Virus record (IMG/VR): IMGVR_UViG_3300044655_000639
Span: 1-64,000 of that record
Strand: one strand, 5' to 3'
Length of the DNA stretch: 64,000 nucleotides
Source of the DNA: a virus
Position 1 is the first letter of the stretch, and the number at the start of each line of letters is the position of its first letter. The translations under genes were made by a program, and so were the position numbers. Positions 10,524 to 19,159 of the stretch are shown piece by piece. The notes beneath the pieces are model-generated. The model saw nothing but the letters and a program-made list of their open reading frames with translations, was not told where the DNA came from and ran no database searches.

Positions 10524-10694
10524 TTAATCTCCTTTAGGTAAGTCTGGTGCAGAGTCAATAATGACCTGCATAGCTTTAAAGTATATGCCTTTGTATTGTT
10601 CATTCAGTTTAGCAAGTGCTTCAGCTTTCACTGTAGCAGATGCTTCTGATGTAGCAATAGCATCATACTTCTTACTGTATTCTTTTGGTGTCAT
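10524..10694 (-). CDS. 56-residue conserved-position small protein
   Basis: Starts MTPKEYSKKYDAIATSEASA. It begins with an ATGA overlap on the nrdB stop and ends 3 bases before the next gene, so it is firmly inside the operon. It is a short, mostly helical, charged protein without a recognised domain. Confidence 0.7.
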   Translation of the reverse strand: MTPKEYSKKYDAIATSEASATVKAEALAKLNEQYKGIYFKAMQVIIDSAPDLPKGD

Positions 10695-11716
10695 ACACTA
10701 CTCCATTTACTATAATCTATATCTTCCCAGTCACCATCTACGGCTTTGCTGTATGTTGTTACACGACCACTGAAGAAATCAGTTAAGACAGTACCAACAA
10801 CATCATCCATGTATGGTAATGGGTTGACAGTAGTATTATAGTTAGGTTTCATACCAAGTTCCTTTAAAGCAATATCAGCACGATACTGAATGTAACGCTT
10901 CAAGTCACTATTAGCAATGTGGGCATAATCAAAGTAATCTACCAGAGCTTCTTCATATGCTACCATCTCACGGATACCCTGATAGATATCATACTTCAAC
11001 TCATCATCCCAAATATCAGGATTCTCAGCTATGAATGTACGGAACAAGTGGCAGTTACCAATGAAGTGCATATTCTCTTCACGAATACTATACTCTACTA
11101 TGGTACAAAGACCAGGGTATTTCCCAGAGAACTGATACTTAAGGAGTGCTGCAAACTGTGCCATGAGAGAGATACCTTCAGCACCTCCAGCATAGATGGC
11201 AAGCATACGAGCTACATCTCTACGGAATACTTTATCGAGAGCAAGCTCTGATAAGTTCATAGCCTTGTATTCTTCGTACTTCTTGACCTTAGCTTTCTCA
11301 AGGTAATCAGCTTTAGAAGCCATAACAGGTATATCAAGGAAGTCCTGATAGATACTGTTAGGAAGCCCTATGGTCTCAGTGAATAGAGAGTAGTTCTCAA
11401 TGTGAGTAAACTCTCTAGCCATGAAGTTCGATAGCATAGCCTGTACCTCAATAGGTTTGAAGATACGAAGTAAGACTGCATAGCCATTCTCAACTGATAC
11501 TTCCTGCTGAGTGAATAGTCTCATGGTACGAGTGATGTCATCCTTCTCTTTAGGAGAAGCTCTATCAAAGTCCTGAATGTCTTTAGCTAGTGATATGATA
11601 TCAGCAGTCCAGTGAGCACGATCATGTTCTTTGTAATAATTCCAAAATTTAGGATAGCGAAAGCCTTTAGAAGACTTGAATGTGGGAATACCATTAATGT
11701 GAATGAGTGTACTCAT
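10691..11716 (-). CDS. nrdB: class I ribonucleotide reductase beta subunit
   Basis: 341 residues. The protein would carry the diiron-tyrosyl radical that starts reduction of ribonucleotides by NrdA. EFTHIENY gives ligands E102 and H105 and the radical tyrosine Y109 with the same spacing as E115, H118 and Y122 of E. coli NrdB. E72 is placed like D84, and EENMHF gives the second Glu-His pair. Length is normal for the family. It is coupled by ATGA overlaps to a 55-residue gene upstream and a 56-residue gene downstream. Confidence 0.93.
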   Translation of the reverse strand: MSTLIHINGIPTFKSSKGFRYPKFWNYYKEHDRAHWTADIISLAKDIQDFDRASPKEKDDITRTMRLFTQQEVSVENGYAVLLRIFKPIEVQAMLSNFMAREFTHIENYSLFTETIGLPNSIYQDFLDIPVMASKADYLEKAKVKKYEEYKAMNLSELALDKVFRRDVARMLAIYAGGAEGISLMAQFAALLKYQFSGKYPGLCTIVEYSIREENMHFIGNCHLFRTFIAENPDIWDDELKYDIYQGIREMVAYEEALVDYFDYAHIANSDLKRYIQYRADIALKELGMKPNYNTTVNPLPYMDDVVGTVLTDFFSGRVTTYSKAVDGDWEDIDYSKWSSV

Positions 11717-11880
11717 AAGTATTCTCCTATACTAAAGTATAATTGGTTTAGGTCATGTGCAGACATAAACCATACATATGAATCTATATCTGAATAATGC
11801 TCCATAGCATCTCCCATAGACTCAAACTCACCTAAATAAGATATCTTACAATCTTCAGTAAATGCATAGTATTTATTCAT
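11713..11880 (-). CDS. 55-residue protein between nrdA and nrdB
   Basis: Starts MNKYYAFTEDCKISYLGEFE and has the acidic/aromatic stretch DIDSYVWFMS. It begins with an ATGA overlap on the nrdA stop and ends with an ATGA overlap on the nrdB start, so translation of the three is coupled. No known domain is recognised. Confidence 0.75.
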   Translation of the reverse strand: MNKYYAFTEDCKISYLGEFESMGDAMEHYSDIDSYVWFMSAHDLNQLYFSIGEYL

Positions 11881-13679
11881 GTACAGCCTAAGCAGGTATC
11901 AGACATCATATCTATTTCCTTATGTTGTATTTGTTTACGTTCACCTGATGCAGTAGAAGCTGATACTCCTGCAGTAGAACGGACGTAGTATAGTGACTTG
12001 ATCTTCTTCCTCCAAGCAAGAATGTGAAGGTCTGAGATGAACTGTACAGATGATCCTGCTGGTATGAAGATGTTCAGTGACTGTCCCTGATCAATGAGAG
12101 CAGAACGATCTCCAGCAAACTCTAGCAGCCAACGCTGATCTAACTCAAAAGCAGTCTTGAATACATCCTTAATATTCTGTGGCATCCAATCTAGATGCTG
12201 TACAGAACCACTGTTCTTCTTAATGGAGTCCCACTGCTGAGATTCCCAAGCACTAGGATATCCTTCTCCTGCCTCATTAAAGAAGTCAGAGATATACTGT
12301 TCAAGATACTTATTCTTAATAGCAAAAGATCCCTGCTTAACCTTCTTAGTGAAAGCATTAGTGACCCAAGGCTCAATACCAGATGAAGTAACACCACACA
12401 ATGATGAGATACTCATGGTAGGAGCAATAGCAGTAACGTGAATGTTACGTTTCAATGTTCCATTACGATCAGACATAGGGCACTTATGACCTCCTACATG
12501 TAAGCTAGCAATCTCATCATTATGATTATCAGCTGATTCCTTAATCATACTGAAGATCTTCATGTTAAGACCTTTAGCAATAGAGGATTCCCAAGGAATA
12601 AGCTTAGACTGTAGAAGTGAATGGAAGCCCATTACTCCAAGTCCGATACTTCTTTCGTCAATGGCTCCTGCTCTAGCTCGCTCGAATCCACTGAGATGCT
12701 CAGTACGGTTGATGAAGTCTTGAAGTACGTTGTCAAGATAATCAGAACAATCAGCAATGAACTGATCAAAACAATGTTGGTACTCATCCCAATACTCAAG
12801 ATTAATGCTACCAAGACAACAAACTCCACTATGGTTATCGTCAGTACGAAGCGTAATCTCAGTACAGAGGTTAGATGTTGTAACTTTGATGTTTTCATTC
12901 TTATATTCCTCTGGTGCTAAGTCATTGACAGTATCAATGAATAGTAGATAAGGTTCTCCTGTAGTAATACGAGCCTCTAGGATCTGAGACCATAGCTTAC
13001 GAGCTGATACAGTACGAACTACTGCTCCAGTCTTTGGTGATAATAAATTCCAGTTGTAATCATTCAAGACACAATGCATGAAGTCATCAGAGATAACCAC
13101 ACCATGATGGAGATTAGGAGTTCTACGGCTACTGTCACCAGTCTCCTTACGGATATCAATGAACTCCTCAATCTCAGGATGTGAGATATCAAGGTATGTA
13201 GCTTCAGAAGCTCTACGAAGACCTCCCTGACTGATGGCAAGAGTACTACGGTCTGAGATACCTAAGAATGGTATGAGTCCAGAAGACTTTCCACCATGAG
13301 GTCCTACAGATTCATTGACTGAACGTACCTTAGACCAGTCAGTACCAATACCTCCACCATAAGCACCAAGGTTAAATGCTTCATTATAGTTCTGGAAGAT
13401 GGAGGGTTTATTGTCAGCAACACTCTTAGTGAAGCATGATATAGGAAGTCCTCTATCAGTACCAGCGTTAGATGAAATAGGCGTTGAACCATGCCACCAG
13501 TAATTTTTTAAATATATAGCCATACGATCAGCATGTTCTGTATCGTTGGCATAAGCATTGCTTACTCTATGTACCCATTGATCATAATCTTCGTTGGGTA
13601 AAAAATAAGTTTCTTTATACAATGCTTTGGAAAAGTCAGGTAAGCCTGACCAACTTCTACTATGTAATAGCTGTAACAT
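11877..13679 (-). CDS. nrdA: class I ribonucleotide reductase alpha subunit
   Basis: 600 residues, shorter than bacterial NrdA because the N-terminal ATP-cone is absent. Catalytic features are present: C82 in GLPISCF and the partner cysteine in GVCCLGSINL (C287/C288), SNLCTEI with N270, C272 and E274, the YY radical-transfer pair in SLYYVRS, and the C-terminal redox pair C596-LG-C599. The start overlaps the end of an HNH endonuclease gene by 20 bases. Absence of the ATP-cone suggests no dATP inhibition through that domain, as in some phage enzymes. Confidence 0.93.
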   Translation of the reverse strand: MLQLLHSRSWSGLPDFSKALYKETYFLPNEDYDQWVHRVSNAYANDTEHADRMAIYLKNYWWHGSTPISSNAGTDRGLPISCFTKSVADNKPSIFQNYNEAFNLGAYGGGIGTDWSKVRSVNESVGPHGGKSSGLIPFLGISDRSTLAISQGGLRRASEATYLDISHPEIEEFIDIRKETGDSSRRTPNLHHGVVISDDFMHCVLNDYNWNLLSPKTGAVVRTVSARKLWSQILEARITTGEPYLLFIDTVNDLAPEEYKNENIKVTTSNLCTEITLRTDDNHSGVCCLGSINLEYWDEYQHCFDQFIADCSDYLDNVLQDFINRTEHLSGFERARAGAIDERSIGLGVMGFHSLLQSKLIPWESSIAKGLNMKIFSMIKESADNHNDEIASLHVGGHKCPMSDRNGTLKRNIHVTAIAPTMSISSLCGVTSSGIEPWVTNAFTKKVKQGSFAIKNKYLEQYISDFFNEAGEGYPSAWESQQWDSIKKNSGSVQHLDWMPQNIKDVFKTAFELDQRWLLEFAGDRSALIDQGQSLNIFIPAGSSVQFISDLHILAWRKKIKSLYYVRSTAGVSASTASGERKQIQHKEIDMMSDTCLGCT

Positions 13680-14145
13680 CTGTACACCTTTTTGAATGAA
13701 TTTTTCTATGACAGTTGCTGCATACTAAGATACACTTATCTACTTCAGTCTTCCAACTTTCAAAAGGAGACATATCTATCTTCTTATGAATTCCAAACTC
13801 TTTAGTAGAAGGGTCTAGATGATGAAAGTCAAATGGTGCAAAGCACTCATCCTCATAGTTACAAATAGAGCAAGCTATCTTTCCACCTAAATGCTCTTTA
13901 ATCTTTAGCACATTGGCTGAATAGTAGTTAGCTCTTCTATTCCTATTTGTCTCTCTCTCACGTTCTCTATACCCATCTTTTCCATTATTTCGTGTAGGAA
14001 TAGTAGTATCTTTTTTACATTGCTTACACATAGGTCTAAATTTCTTTGATCCTGCTGTGTATCTACTGTATCTTATAAATGTGTCTAAGGCATCTGTATA
14101 ACTATCTGACTCTTTACCACATCTATTACACTTTATATAGCACAT
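13660..14145 (-). CDS. HNH endonuclease, free-standing homing type
   Basis: 161 residues. Two Cys pairs near the N terminus (CNRCG and CKQC), a basic linker, then the nuclease core CSICNYE, FDFHHLDP and CSNCHRKIH form an HNH/zinc-finger fold. It lies directly before nrdA, a frequent homing target in phages, and overlaps its start. It has its own promoter-like region upstream. It is inferred to be a mobile gene that cuts endonuclease-free nrd loci. Confidence 0.82.
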   Translation of the reverse strand: MCYIKCNRCGKESDSYTDALDTFIRYSRYTAGSKKFRPMCKQCKKDTTIPTRNNGKDGYRERERETNRNRRANYYSANVLKIKEHLGGKIACSICNYEDECFAPFDFHHLDPSTKEFGIHKKIDMSPFESWKTEVDKCILVCSNCHRKIHSKRCTDVTAIT

Positions 14146-14172
14146 ATGTATCCTTTAAAATTAAGATACTGT

Positions 14173-14201
14173 ATTATACTATAAAATGGTTTCATACACA
14201 A
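14173..14201 (-). promoter_or_regulatory. candidate sigma-70 promoter for the HNH-nrd operon
   Basis: On the minus strand TTGTGT is followed after 17 bases by a perfect TATAAT, 28 bases before the HNH gene start. The -35 box lies inside the loop of the inverted repeat at 14184-14219. Confidence 0.5.
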
Positions 14202-14219
14202 TAGCTGGTGAAACCATTT
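14184..14219 (-). terminator. 11-bp inverted repeat, probable terminator
   Basis: The arms AAATGGTTTCA and TGAAACCATTT are perfect complements separated by 14 bases. Leftward the second arm runs into TTTTATAG. It follows the gene ending at 14244 and overlaps the promoter of the next operon. Confidence 0.55.
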
Positions 14220-14243
14220 AAAGCTGGTAATGAATTCCAGTCT

Positions 14244-14540
14244 CTACTCATCTGCATGTCCTCTACTGAATGATGGTCCAGTCTTGAATGGATCAGGACG
14301 AGGAACAGCTACTGAAGGTAATACTGGTGCTTCCATCTTCATAGCAACAAACATATTGGCAGGCTCTGCTACAGTAGTAATAGGATCTAGTGTTACCTCC
14401 ATACGAGTACCAGCACCGAGGTCCCCACGACCAACAGTAAGCTTAGTACTAATATTGAAACGGTCAGTACTGAAGCCTTGCTCCTTGAGCCAAAGTAGTA
14501 CAGCCTCATCGAATTCCTTTGTGTTAAGTGTGATAGTCAT
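14244..14540 (-). CDS. 98-residue phage protein of unknown function
   Basis: Starts MTITLNTKEFDEAVLLWLKE and continues with a beta-rich part containing KLTVGRGDLGAGTRMEVTL and a Pro-rich tail. It ends the replication run just before a probable terminator. No catalytic motif is visible. Confidence 0.7.
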   Translation of the reverse strand: MTITLNTKEFDEAVLLWLKEQGFSTDRFNISTKLTVGRGDLGAGTRMEVTLDPITTVAEPANMFVAMKMEAPVLPSVAVPRPDPFKTGPSFSRGHADE

Positions 14541-14542
14541 AG

Positions 14543-14647
14543 TTATACTCCAATGTGACGTAATACTTTACGTTTAGTGATACTAGCAATAATGCTAATG
14601 ATGGTAGAGATAAGCACTCTCCATGCAAATTTAATAAAGAGAGCCAT
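14543..14647 (-). CDS. 34-residue membrane peptide
   Basis: Starts MALFIKFAWRVLISTIISII, one hydrophobic helix followed by a basic tail KRKVLRH. AAGGAG lies six bases before the start, and the start directly follows the stop of the upstream gene. Confidence 0.55.
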   Translation of the reverse strand: MALFIKFAWRVLISTIISIIASITKRKVLRHIGV

Positions 14648-14842
14648 TTAGACTCCTTCTACTAATACATAACCTTCTTCAAAAGAAGCTTTAGGAGACC
14701 AACTAGCATAGTCATGTGAGTATACTACATGATATCCAGGTTCATCTGTAAGAGACTCATCTCTTACTAGATTCAAAGCTTGTGCTTCAAAACGTGTCAT
14801 AGGTTCAGCTGTAACAATTTTAGTACATTTATATGTTTTCAT
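14648..14842 (-). CDS. 64-residue conserved small phage protein
   Basis: Contains MTRFEAQAL, then GYHVVYSHDYASWSPKASFE. The last block matches a small protein type common beside phage replication genes (aromatic GY-V-Y and SWSPK). Role unknown. It abuts its neighbours on both sides. Confidence 0.75.
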   Translation of the reverse strand: MKTYKCTKIVTAEPMTRFEAQALNLVRDESLTDEPGYHVVYSHDYASWSPKASFEEGYVLVEGV

Positions 14843-15013
14843 CTACTCTCCCTTGTCTGCTGCTAATAGCTCTGCTTTAGCTGCTGTAGCAATCTTTTTC
14901 ATCTGATTGATGAGATCACGTAAACGCTTAGATGATGCCTTAGTAGGCTTAGAAGCATATAGTGATACTTCTGACTGATACTTCGATACGAGTGTGTTGA
15001 ATTGTTCTAACAT
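14843..15013 (-). CDS. small basic coiled protein, histone-H1-like
   Basis: 56 residues. SKPTKASSKRLRDLINQMKK followed by an Ala/Lys-rich helix resembles short Hc1-type DNA-binding proteins of bacteria and phages. The stop directly abuts the next start. DNA binding is inferred from charge and pattern only. Confidence 0.6.
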   Translation of the reverse strand: MLEQFNTLVSKYQSEVSLYASKPTKASSKRLRDLINQMKKIATAAKAELLAADKGE

Positions 15014-15021
15014 GGTGATCC

Positions 15022-15198
15022 TTAGATTTGGTTGTGTTCTGCCCAGTAGGACAGCTCATCATATAAAGCTCTAGCAATAGTAGGATCAATGTCCTTCAAT
15101 GCCTGGGCAACTAGGTGTGAATTCTCAAATGTAATAGTAGTAGCAATGATGCAAGGATCTACATCAAAAGCATCTATTGCTTCTGATACGAGTTCCAT
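15022..15198 (-). CDS. 58-residue acidic small protein
   Basis: Starts MELVSEAIDAFDVDPCIIAT and includes ALKDIDPTIARALYDELSY. The start overlaps the SSB-like stop as TAATG, so the two are coupled. No domain recognised. Confidence 0.7.
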   Translation of the reverse strand: MELVSEAIDAFDVDPCIIATTITFENSHLVAQALKDIDPTIARALYDELSYWAEHNQI

Positions 15199-15881
15199 TA
15201 TTTCTTACCGAATGATGGTTTACCGAAAGATGCTTTAGGTGCTGCTTTGGTAGTAGATGCTGGAGCTGATCCAGAGTCACGTCCACCAGCAATCCATGCA
15301 GTTATAGCTTCTTCAGTTAGACCATCTTTGTATGTTACATTCTCAGCATAAGCCAAGTCTTTAGCAAGTTTGACACCAGCTTCTGTCTCATTGAGGATCT
15401 CTTCTGCTGAAGCACCAGAGTCTGTATAGAATGCTTTGATTACTTTCTTCTCAGAGATCTGTCCTGCTTTAGCGTAACCTTCTGGAACTACTGAGTATTC
15501 CATCTGTACACGCATCTTCAGTTCGATGTCCTGGAAGTCAGGAAGGATAGCTACTTCTTTCATAGCTCCTGCTTTACCGATAGGAAGCTCTGCTTCTTCT
15601 GGGTCACTGATGTCTTCAATTCCACAGACTACTGCTAGCTTGCTGAATAGACTTGCTTGGAAGTTAGGTGTACCATCGTTGTTATCAAGACGGATAGCAC
15701 CATACATTACTTGAGCTGTACCATTGTTATCTACAAATAGATTGAGAGTACGAGCGCCTTTATCGTTGATATCAACGATGATGTTCTTGAGTGTCACATC
15801 ATAGATGCCTGACTTATTGATTGTGTTGCTACCGCCTTCGTTCTTAGCAGCTGCTGCTACGTCTACTTTAAAAAATGCCAT
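15198..15881 (-). CDS. putative single-stranded-DNA-binding protein
   Basis: 227 residues. The first ~150 are beta-rich (GIYDVTLKNIIVDIN and NLFVDNNGT), followed by an acidic helical part and a Ser/Ala/Lys tail ending FGKPSFGKK. Position next to the Sak4-like ATPase and exonuclease fits the N4 gp45-type SSB, which also assists the middle RNA polymerase. The tail is basic rather than acidic as in bacterial SSB. The call rests on context and general fold. Confidence 0.6.
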   Translation of the reverse strand: MAFFKVDVAAAAKNEGGSNTINKSGIYDVTLKNIIVDINDKGARTLNLFVDNNGTAQVMYGAIRLDNNDGTPNFQASLFSKLAVVCGIEDISDPEEAELPIGKAGAMKEVAILPDFQDIELKMRVQMEYSVVPEGYAKAGQISEKKVIKAFYTDSGASAEEILNETEAGVKLAKDLAYAENVTYKDGLTEEAITAWIAGGRDSGSAPASTTKAAPKASFGKPSFGKK

Positions 15882-15903
15882 TGTATATTTCCTTATATGT
15901 TCT

Positions 15904-15925
15904 GAGTGGGTAACATCCCGTACTC
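15904..15925 (-). promoter_or_regulatory. 5' leader hairpin of the SSB-like gene
   Basis: On the minus strand GAGT-AC-GGG, a six-base loop, CCC and ACTC form a hairpin 23 bases before the start codon. It may be a binding site for autoregulation or a processing site; this is inference. Confidence 0.35.
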
Positions 15926-15939
15926 TAAGATACTATGTA

Positions 15940-16122
15940 TCAACTATTTTTTAATACTTTTAAGCATACTGCTTTTGTGTCTAGATAAGTGGATGGTGTT
16001 CTTTGAACTTTATGAATAAGCTTACTAGCCTCTTTACACTCTTGTACAGTACTAAACTTTTCTAATAAGGTTTGTTCTGTATCATAGGTGGATAGTCTAA
16101 TAATCAAGAGCCATTCATACAT
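15940..16122 (-). CDS. 60-residue unknown protein
   Basis: The start at 16122 is chosen because it forms TAATG with the stop of the Sak4-like gene. It begins MYEWLLIIRLSTYDTEQT and has a helical middle with two Cys (QECKEA, AVCLKV). No known domain. Confidence 0.65.
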   Translation of the reverse strand: MYEWLLIIRLSTYDTEQTLLEKFSTVQECKEASKLIHKVQRTPSTYLDTKAVCLKVLKNS

Positions 16123-16892
16123 TAAAATGACCACTCAGCTAGATCTGTCTGCTGCGATAAGAGAAGATCAATGTGAGCTTTAAGCGAGAAGTACTCTTCA
16201 CCTTCTTTTAAGGACTTGCTTTTAGACGGGTCTACTGTGTTGGCTACATACATCTTATCTGGAAGATCAATGATAGCTGTACGAGCTTGCTTGTCTTCAC
16301 CTCTCATATATACTGCACGATGTTTCAGCTCAGAGACAAGAGTGATAGATTCATTGACCGTACTGTAAAAGCCACCTTTCTCAAGGAACTTACCAGATCC
16401 AAATGAGATATAGTTACCAGTGGTCTTACCATCAGCTTTCTCTTCAATAACATGATTGAGTAAGATGACAGAGATACCATTGAGTTCTAATGTTTCATGA
16501 ATGAAGCTGGTAAGGATAGCCATCTCTTTAGTGACTTCAGCTCCCTGACTTCCATAGACGTTAGGCTTCTGTGAGGCTTTATCAATGACATCCATGAAGA
16601 TTTGAGATACTGAATCAATAGCAACAATCTCTGGATATGAACCAAAGCGTTCATTGAACAGTTCTAGTTTATCCATGATACCATCAATGTGAGTCTTCTC
16701 CCCATCTACTGTGATGTTACCTCCAAAGCAGAGAGTCTTCATATCATAGAATGTATCTACAAGCATATGAGGTACTTTCAATGAGAAAGACTTAGCATCT
16801 CTAGATACAACGAATGATTCTTTTCCTAGGGTACGTAGAAGGTCTGTCTTACCAGCTCCTGCTTTACCATTGATTAGTAATTTAACTGCCAT
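16122..16892 (-). CDS. Sak4-like RecA-fold ATPase
   Basis: 256 residues. Walker A GKAGAGKT at 9-16 and Walker B PEIVAIDS (D93), followed by a RecA-type core. Such Sak4-like phage ATPases act with SSB and an exonuclease in single-strand annealing and recombination-dependent repair. The neighbours are exactly an SSB-like protein and a PD-(D/E)XK exonuclease, equivalent to the N4 gp43-gp44-gp45 block. It overlaps the exonuclease gene by 11 bases. Confidence 0.8.
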   Translation of the reverse strand: MAVKLLINGKAGAGKTDLLRTLGKESFVVSRDAKSFSLKVPHMLVDTFYDMKTLCFGGNITVDGEKTHIDGIMDKLELFNERFGSYPEIVAIDSVSQIFMDVIDKASQKPNVYGSQGAEVTKEMAILTSFIHETLELNGISVILLNHVIEEKADGKTTGNYISFGSGKFLEKGGFYSTVNESITLVSELKHRAVYMRGEDKQARTAIIDLPDKMYVANTVDPSKSKSLKEGEEYFSLKAHIDLLLSQQTDLAEWSF

Positions 16893-17694
16893 TAGTATTT
16901 TCCTTTAGTGACATAGATTTGAATATGATGTGTGTGAGTTCTGGGTAAGAACGGACTGCTATGATAGATTCAGCAATAAGCATGATAGTATCCTCAATGA
17001 GCTTCCAATCATCTTCTGTGATGACTTCTGTTAATACTGTAACTCTAGGTGGTGTTAATTTACCACATTCCTTTCCTGTCTTTTCAGATATGTATCTTCC
17101 ATCAATAGGACGGTTAACATATACAAGACGTATTCTGTTAATGGGGATGCCATTGTAGCGAAACATGAAAGCATACGCAAGAGCTTGGATCTTATAATCA
17201 AATGAGATCTTAGTAGGCTCAGTAGCACTGCTGTATGTCTTGTAGTCTATGATGGTATCACCTGTACGATTGTCACAAGTACCACCAATGTAGATGTCAT
17301 CAAAGATAGGACACCATAGAGATCGTTCTACTTCAGTAGGTTTATTGTGACGAATGTAGTCATTGATAAGAGTCATAGCCATATCAGGATAAGCATTACG
17401 GATAACGTCAAGCTGTATAGCATCTTCTGTGAGAGGTTGCTTCTTAGCAGTCTCAGTGATGTACTCTTCTACCATCTCACGAGTGAAAGGTTCTTTCTTT
17501 ACGTAGGCTTCTGCTGCTGCATGCATACATGTTCCTAGTACTGTAGAAGTAGAAGCAGTGAATGACTTCTCTCCTAATACGTTGTCCTTATACCATACCG
17601 AAGGGTATGAAAAGAACTTGCCTATAGATGAAGGACTGATCTTGAAGGATGCTTCAGGAATGTCTAGCTTAGTGTATGTGAAAATGTCATGCAT
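16882..17694 (-). CDS. PD-(D/E)XK exonuclease, Cas4/RecB-like
   Basis: 270 residues. GTCMHAAAEAYV near residue 54 carries the first catalytic His, GGTCDNRTGDTIIDYKT gives the D and D-x-K core, and DYKIQALAYAFMF gives the Q-x3-Y motif of RecB-family nucleases. It likely resects DNA ends for recombination or degrades host DNA. It is an operon partner of the Sak4-like ATPase. Confidence 0.8.
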   Translation of the reverse strand: MHDIFTYTKLDIPEASFKISPSSIGKFFSYPSVWYKDNVLGEKSFTASTSTVLGTCMHAAAEAYVKKEPFTREMVEEYITETAKKQPLTEDAIQLDVIRNAYPDMAMTLINDYIRHNKPTEVERSLWCPIFDDIYIGGTCDNRTGDTIIDYKTYSSATEPTKISFDYKIQALAYAFMFRYNGIPINRIRLVYVNRPIDGRYISEKTGKECGKLTPPRVTVLTEVITEDDWKLIEDTIMLIAESIIAVRSYPELTHIIFKSMSLKENTNGS

Positions 17695-18221
17695 TATTCT
17701 CCTTTGTGTTTGGGTTGAATACGTGGATGTACAATACCCTTCTTTACAGTACCACCAAGATGGTAGATCATAGCAGTTACTGAAGCTTCTGTACGATCAG
17801 GAAATAGTTCTCTGATCATATCGAATGTACGATCAATACCATAATACTTCCCAGTCATAAATATACGATTGGTAAGCATTTCTTTGTCCCTAATACTCCA
17901 TCTAACAGAAGTGTGTTCTTCTCTAGTAGTATCGGCAGGATAGTCATGTGTACGTATTACTTCTATAGCAGTATTGTATGCTTCAGTATGGTCGTCAGGT
18001 GGGCATACCCACTCAATGAAAACTTCCTTATCACCACACTTCTTACGTAGTTCTGTGAGTTCAGATACCATGCTATTACATTCTGTATTAATATCATGGT
18101 ACTTCTTAGTAAGTGTATCTATCGCAGTATTCAATTCAGCAATACGTTCTTTGTATTCTGCAATGTCATCTCGCATATCCATATAGTGATGAGCTTCCTC
18201 GTCTACAAGTATAATCTTCAT
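17694..18221 (-). CDS. coiled-coil protein with C-terminal HTH-like domain
   Basis: 175 residues. Residues ~15-65 form a heptad-rich coiled coil (MRDDIAEYKERIAELNTAID). The C-terminal part, WSIRDKEMLTNRIFMTGK then IRELFPDRTEASVTAMIYHL, has the spacing of a Myb/SANT- or sigma-region-4-like helix-turn-helix. A DNA-binding or regulatory role is inferred. It overlaps its neighbours by a few bases on both sides. Confidence 0.7.
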   Translation of the reverse strand: MKIILVDEEAHHYMDMRDDIAEYKERIAELNTAIDTLTKKYHDINTECNSMVSELTELRKKCGDKEVFIEWVCPPDDHTEAYNTAIEVIRTHDYPADTTREEHTSVRWSIRDKEMLTNRIFMTGKYYGIDRTFDMIRELFPDRTEASVTAMIYHLGGTVKKGIVHPRIQPKHKGE

Positions 18222-18415
18222 TTGATTTCCTTTATTTTCATAATTGTTTCATCAATCCCGTACTCTTCTGCTACTCTATCAAATTCTCTAAGACTGAAAT
18301 CTCCAGCAGTACCACCATCATTAGCATGATACACTGTATACTCCAACTCACCATCTGAGTTCTCAAATCCTATGATGACTTTTTCATCATCATATGCTAT
18401 ATACGTTTTAGACAT
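18218..18415 (-). CDS. 65-residue unknown protein
   Basis: Starts MSKTYIAYDDEKVIIGFENS, a small beta-strand-rich acidic protein. It overlaps the downstream gene by ATGA, and AAAGGAAT precedes the start. No domain recognised. Confidence 0.7.
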   Translation of the reverse strand: MSKTYIAYDDEKVIIGFENSDGELEYTVYHANDGGTAGDFSLREFDRVAEEYGIDETIMKIKEIK

Positions 18416-18424
18416 GGTATTCCT

Positions 18425-18859
18425 TTATTGTAAATTATCACGGTAGAATTTACCGAGAATGTTAATGTTGAGATACTTCTCATCCTCAATAGCATTAAGA
18501 CAGAAGAGAGCTTTACACTCCATATAGGTGAGTTCTCTTTTAGATATACAAAATGCTAATATTGTTTTCCGTAGTATAGTCTTCCCTTTAGTAAGGTCAG
18601 AAGATCCTTTGTATGATTTCCAGTTGTTCTCTTTACGCATAACATCAAACTGTACTCTCTTGCCTTTTATGTTACGACCAATACGATACAATGCTTCTGG
18701 TCTAACAACCCCTGACTTCAATGCTGGAAGATGAGTCTCAGAATAACATTGTTTTTTGCCAAGATACATAGTACCATCATCATACTCTATCTGATAAATG
18801 AAACCATAAGTGTTCTCTGGTAGAGACTCTACAGGCTGATCCTCATATGTCCAAGTCAT
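18425..18859 (-). CDS. GIY-YIG-like phage nuclease domain protein
   Basis: 144 residues. YGFIYQIEYDDGTMYLGKK resembles the GIY-YIG entry strands, followed by NWKSYKGSS and LTYMECKALF, a layout found in short phage GIY-YIG-like proteins. The second tyrosine motif is degenerate, so catalytic activity is uncertain. It sits between the primase-helicase and recombination genes. Confidence 0.65.
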   Translation of the reverse strand: MTWTYEDQPVESLPENTYGFIYQIEYDDGTMYLGKKQCYSETHLPALKSGVVRPEALYRIGRNIKGKRVQFDVMRKENNWKSYKGSSDLTKGKTILRKTILAFCISKRELTYMECKALFCLNAIEDEKYLNINILGKFYRDNLQ

Positions 18860-19149
18860 AATGGTGTGATCTGTGCTGTACGAGTCTCAAGCACTTCCTT
18901 CGTCTTAACTGATAGTACTAGTTCTCTCAGTAGCAGTCCATTATGAAATGAACGGAATACTAATACGTCTGTAAAGCCTCTGTACTCTGATAGTTCCTTA
19001 CGAGTAACTGATCTAGTGCAGAGATGATGAGAGTTCTTAGAGGATGTGCCTACTAATACTTTCTCATGGTTGGTGTTCTTAGCACCATATGATTTAGAAG
19101 ACTTATAGATACAAGCCTCTACATCAATCCAGATGGGATACTGTTGCAT
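18856..19149 (-). CDS. 97-residue unknown protein
   Basis: Starts MQQYPIWIDVEACIYKSSKS; basic overall, with SSKNSHHLCTRSVTRKELSE. It overlaps the GIY-YIG-like gene by ATGA and lies 10 bases after the primase-helicase. Function not recognised. Confidence 0.7.
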   Translation of the reverse strand: MQQYPIWIDVEACIYKSSKSYGAKNTNHEKVLVGTSSKNSHHLCTRSVTRKELSEYRGFTDVLVFRSFHNGLLLRELVLSVKTKEVLETRTAQITPL

Positions 19150-19159
19150 TATCGTTCCT

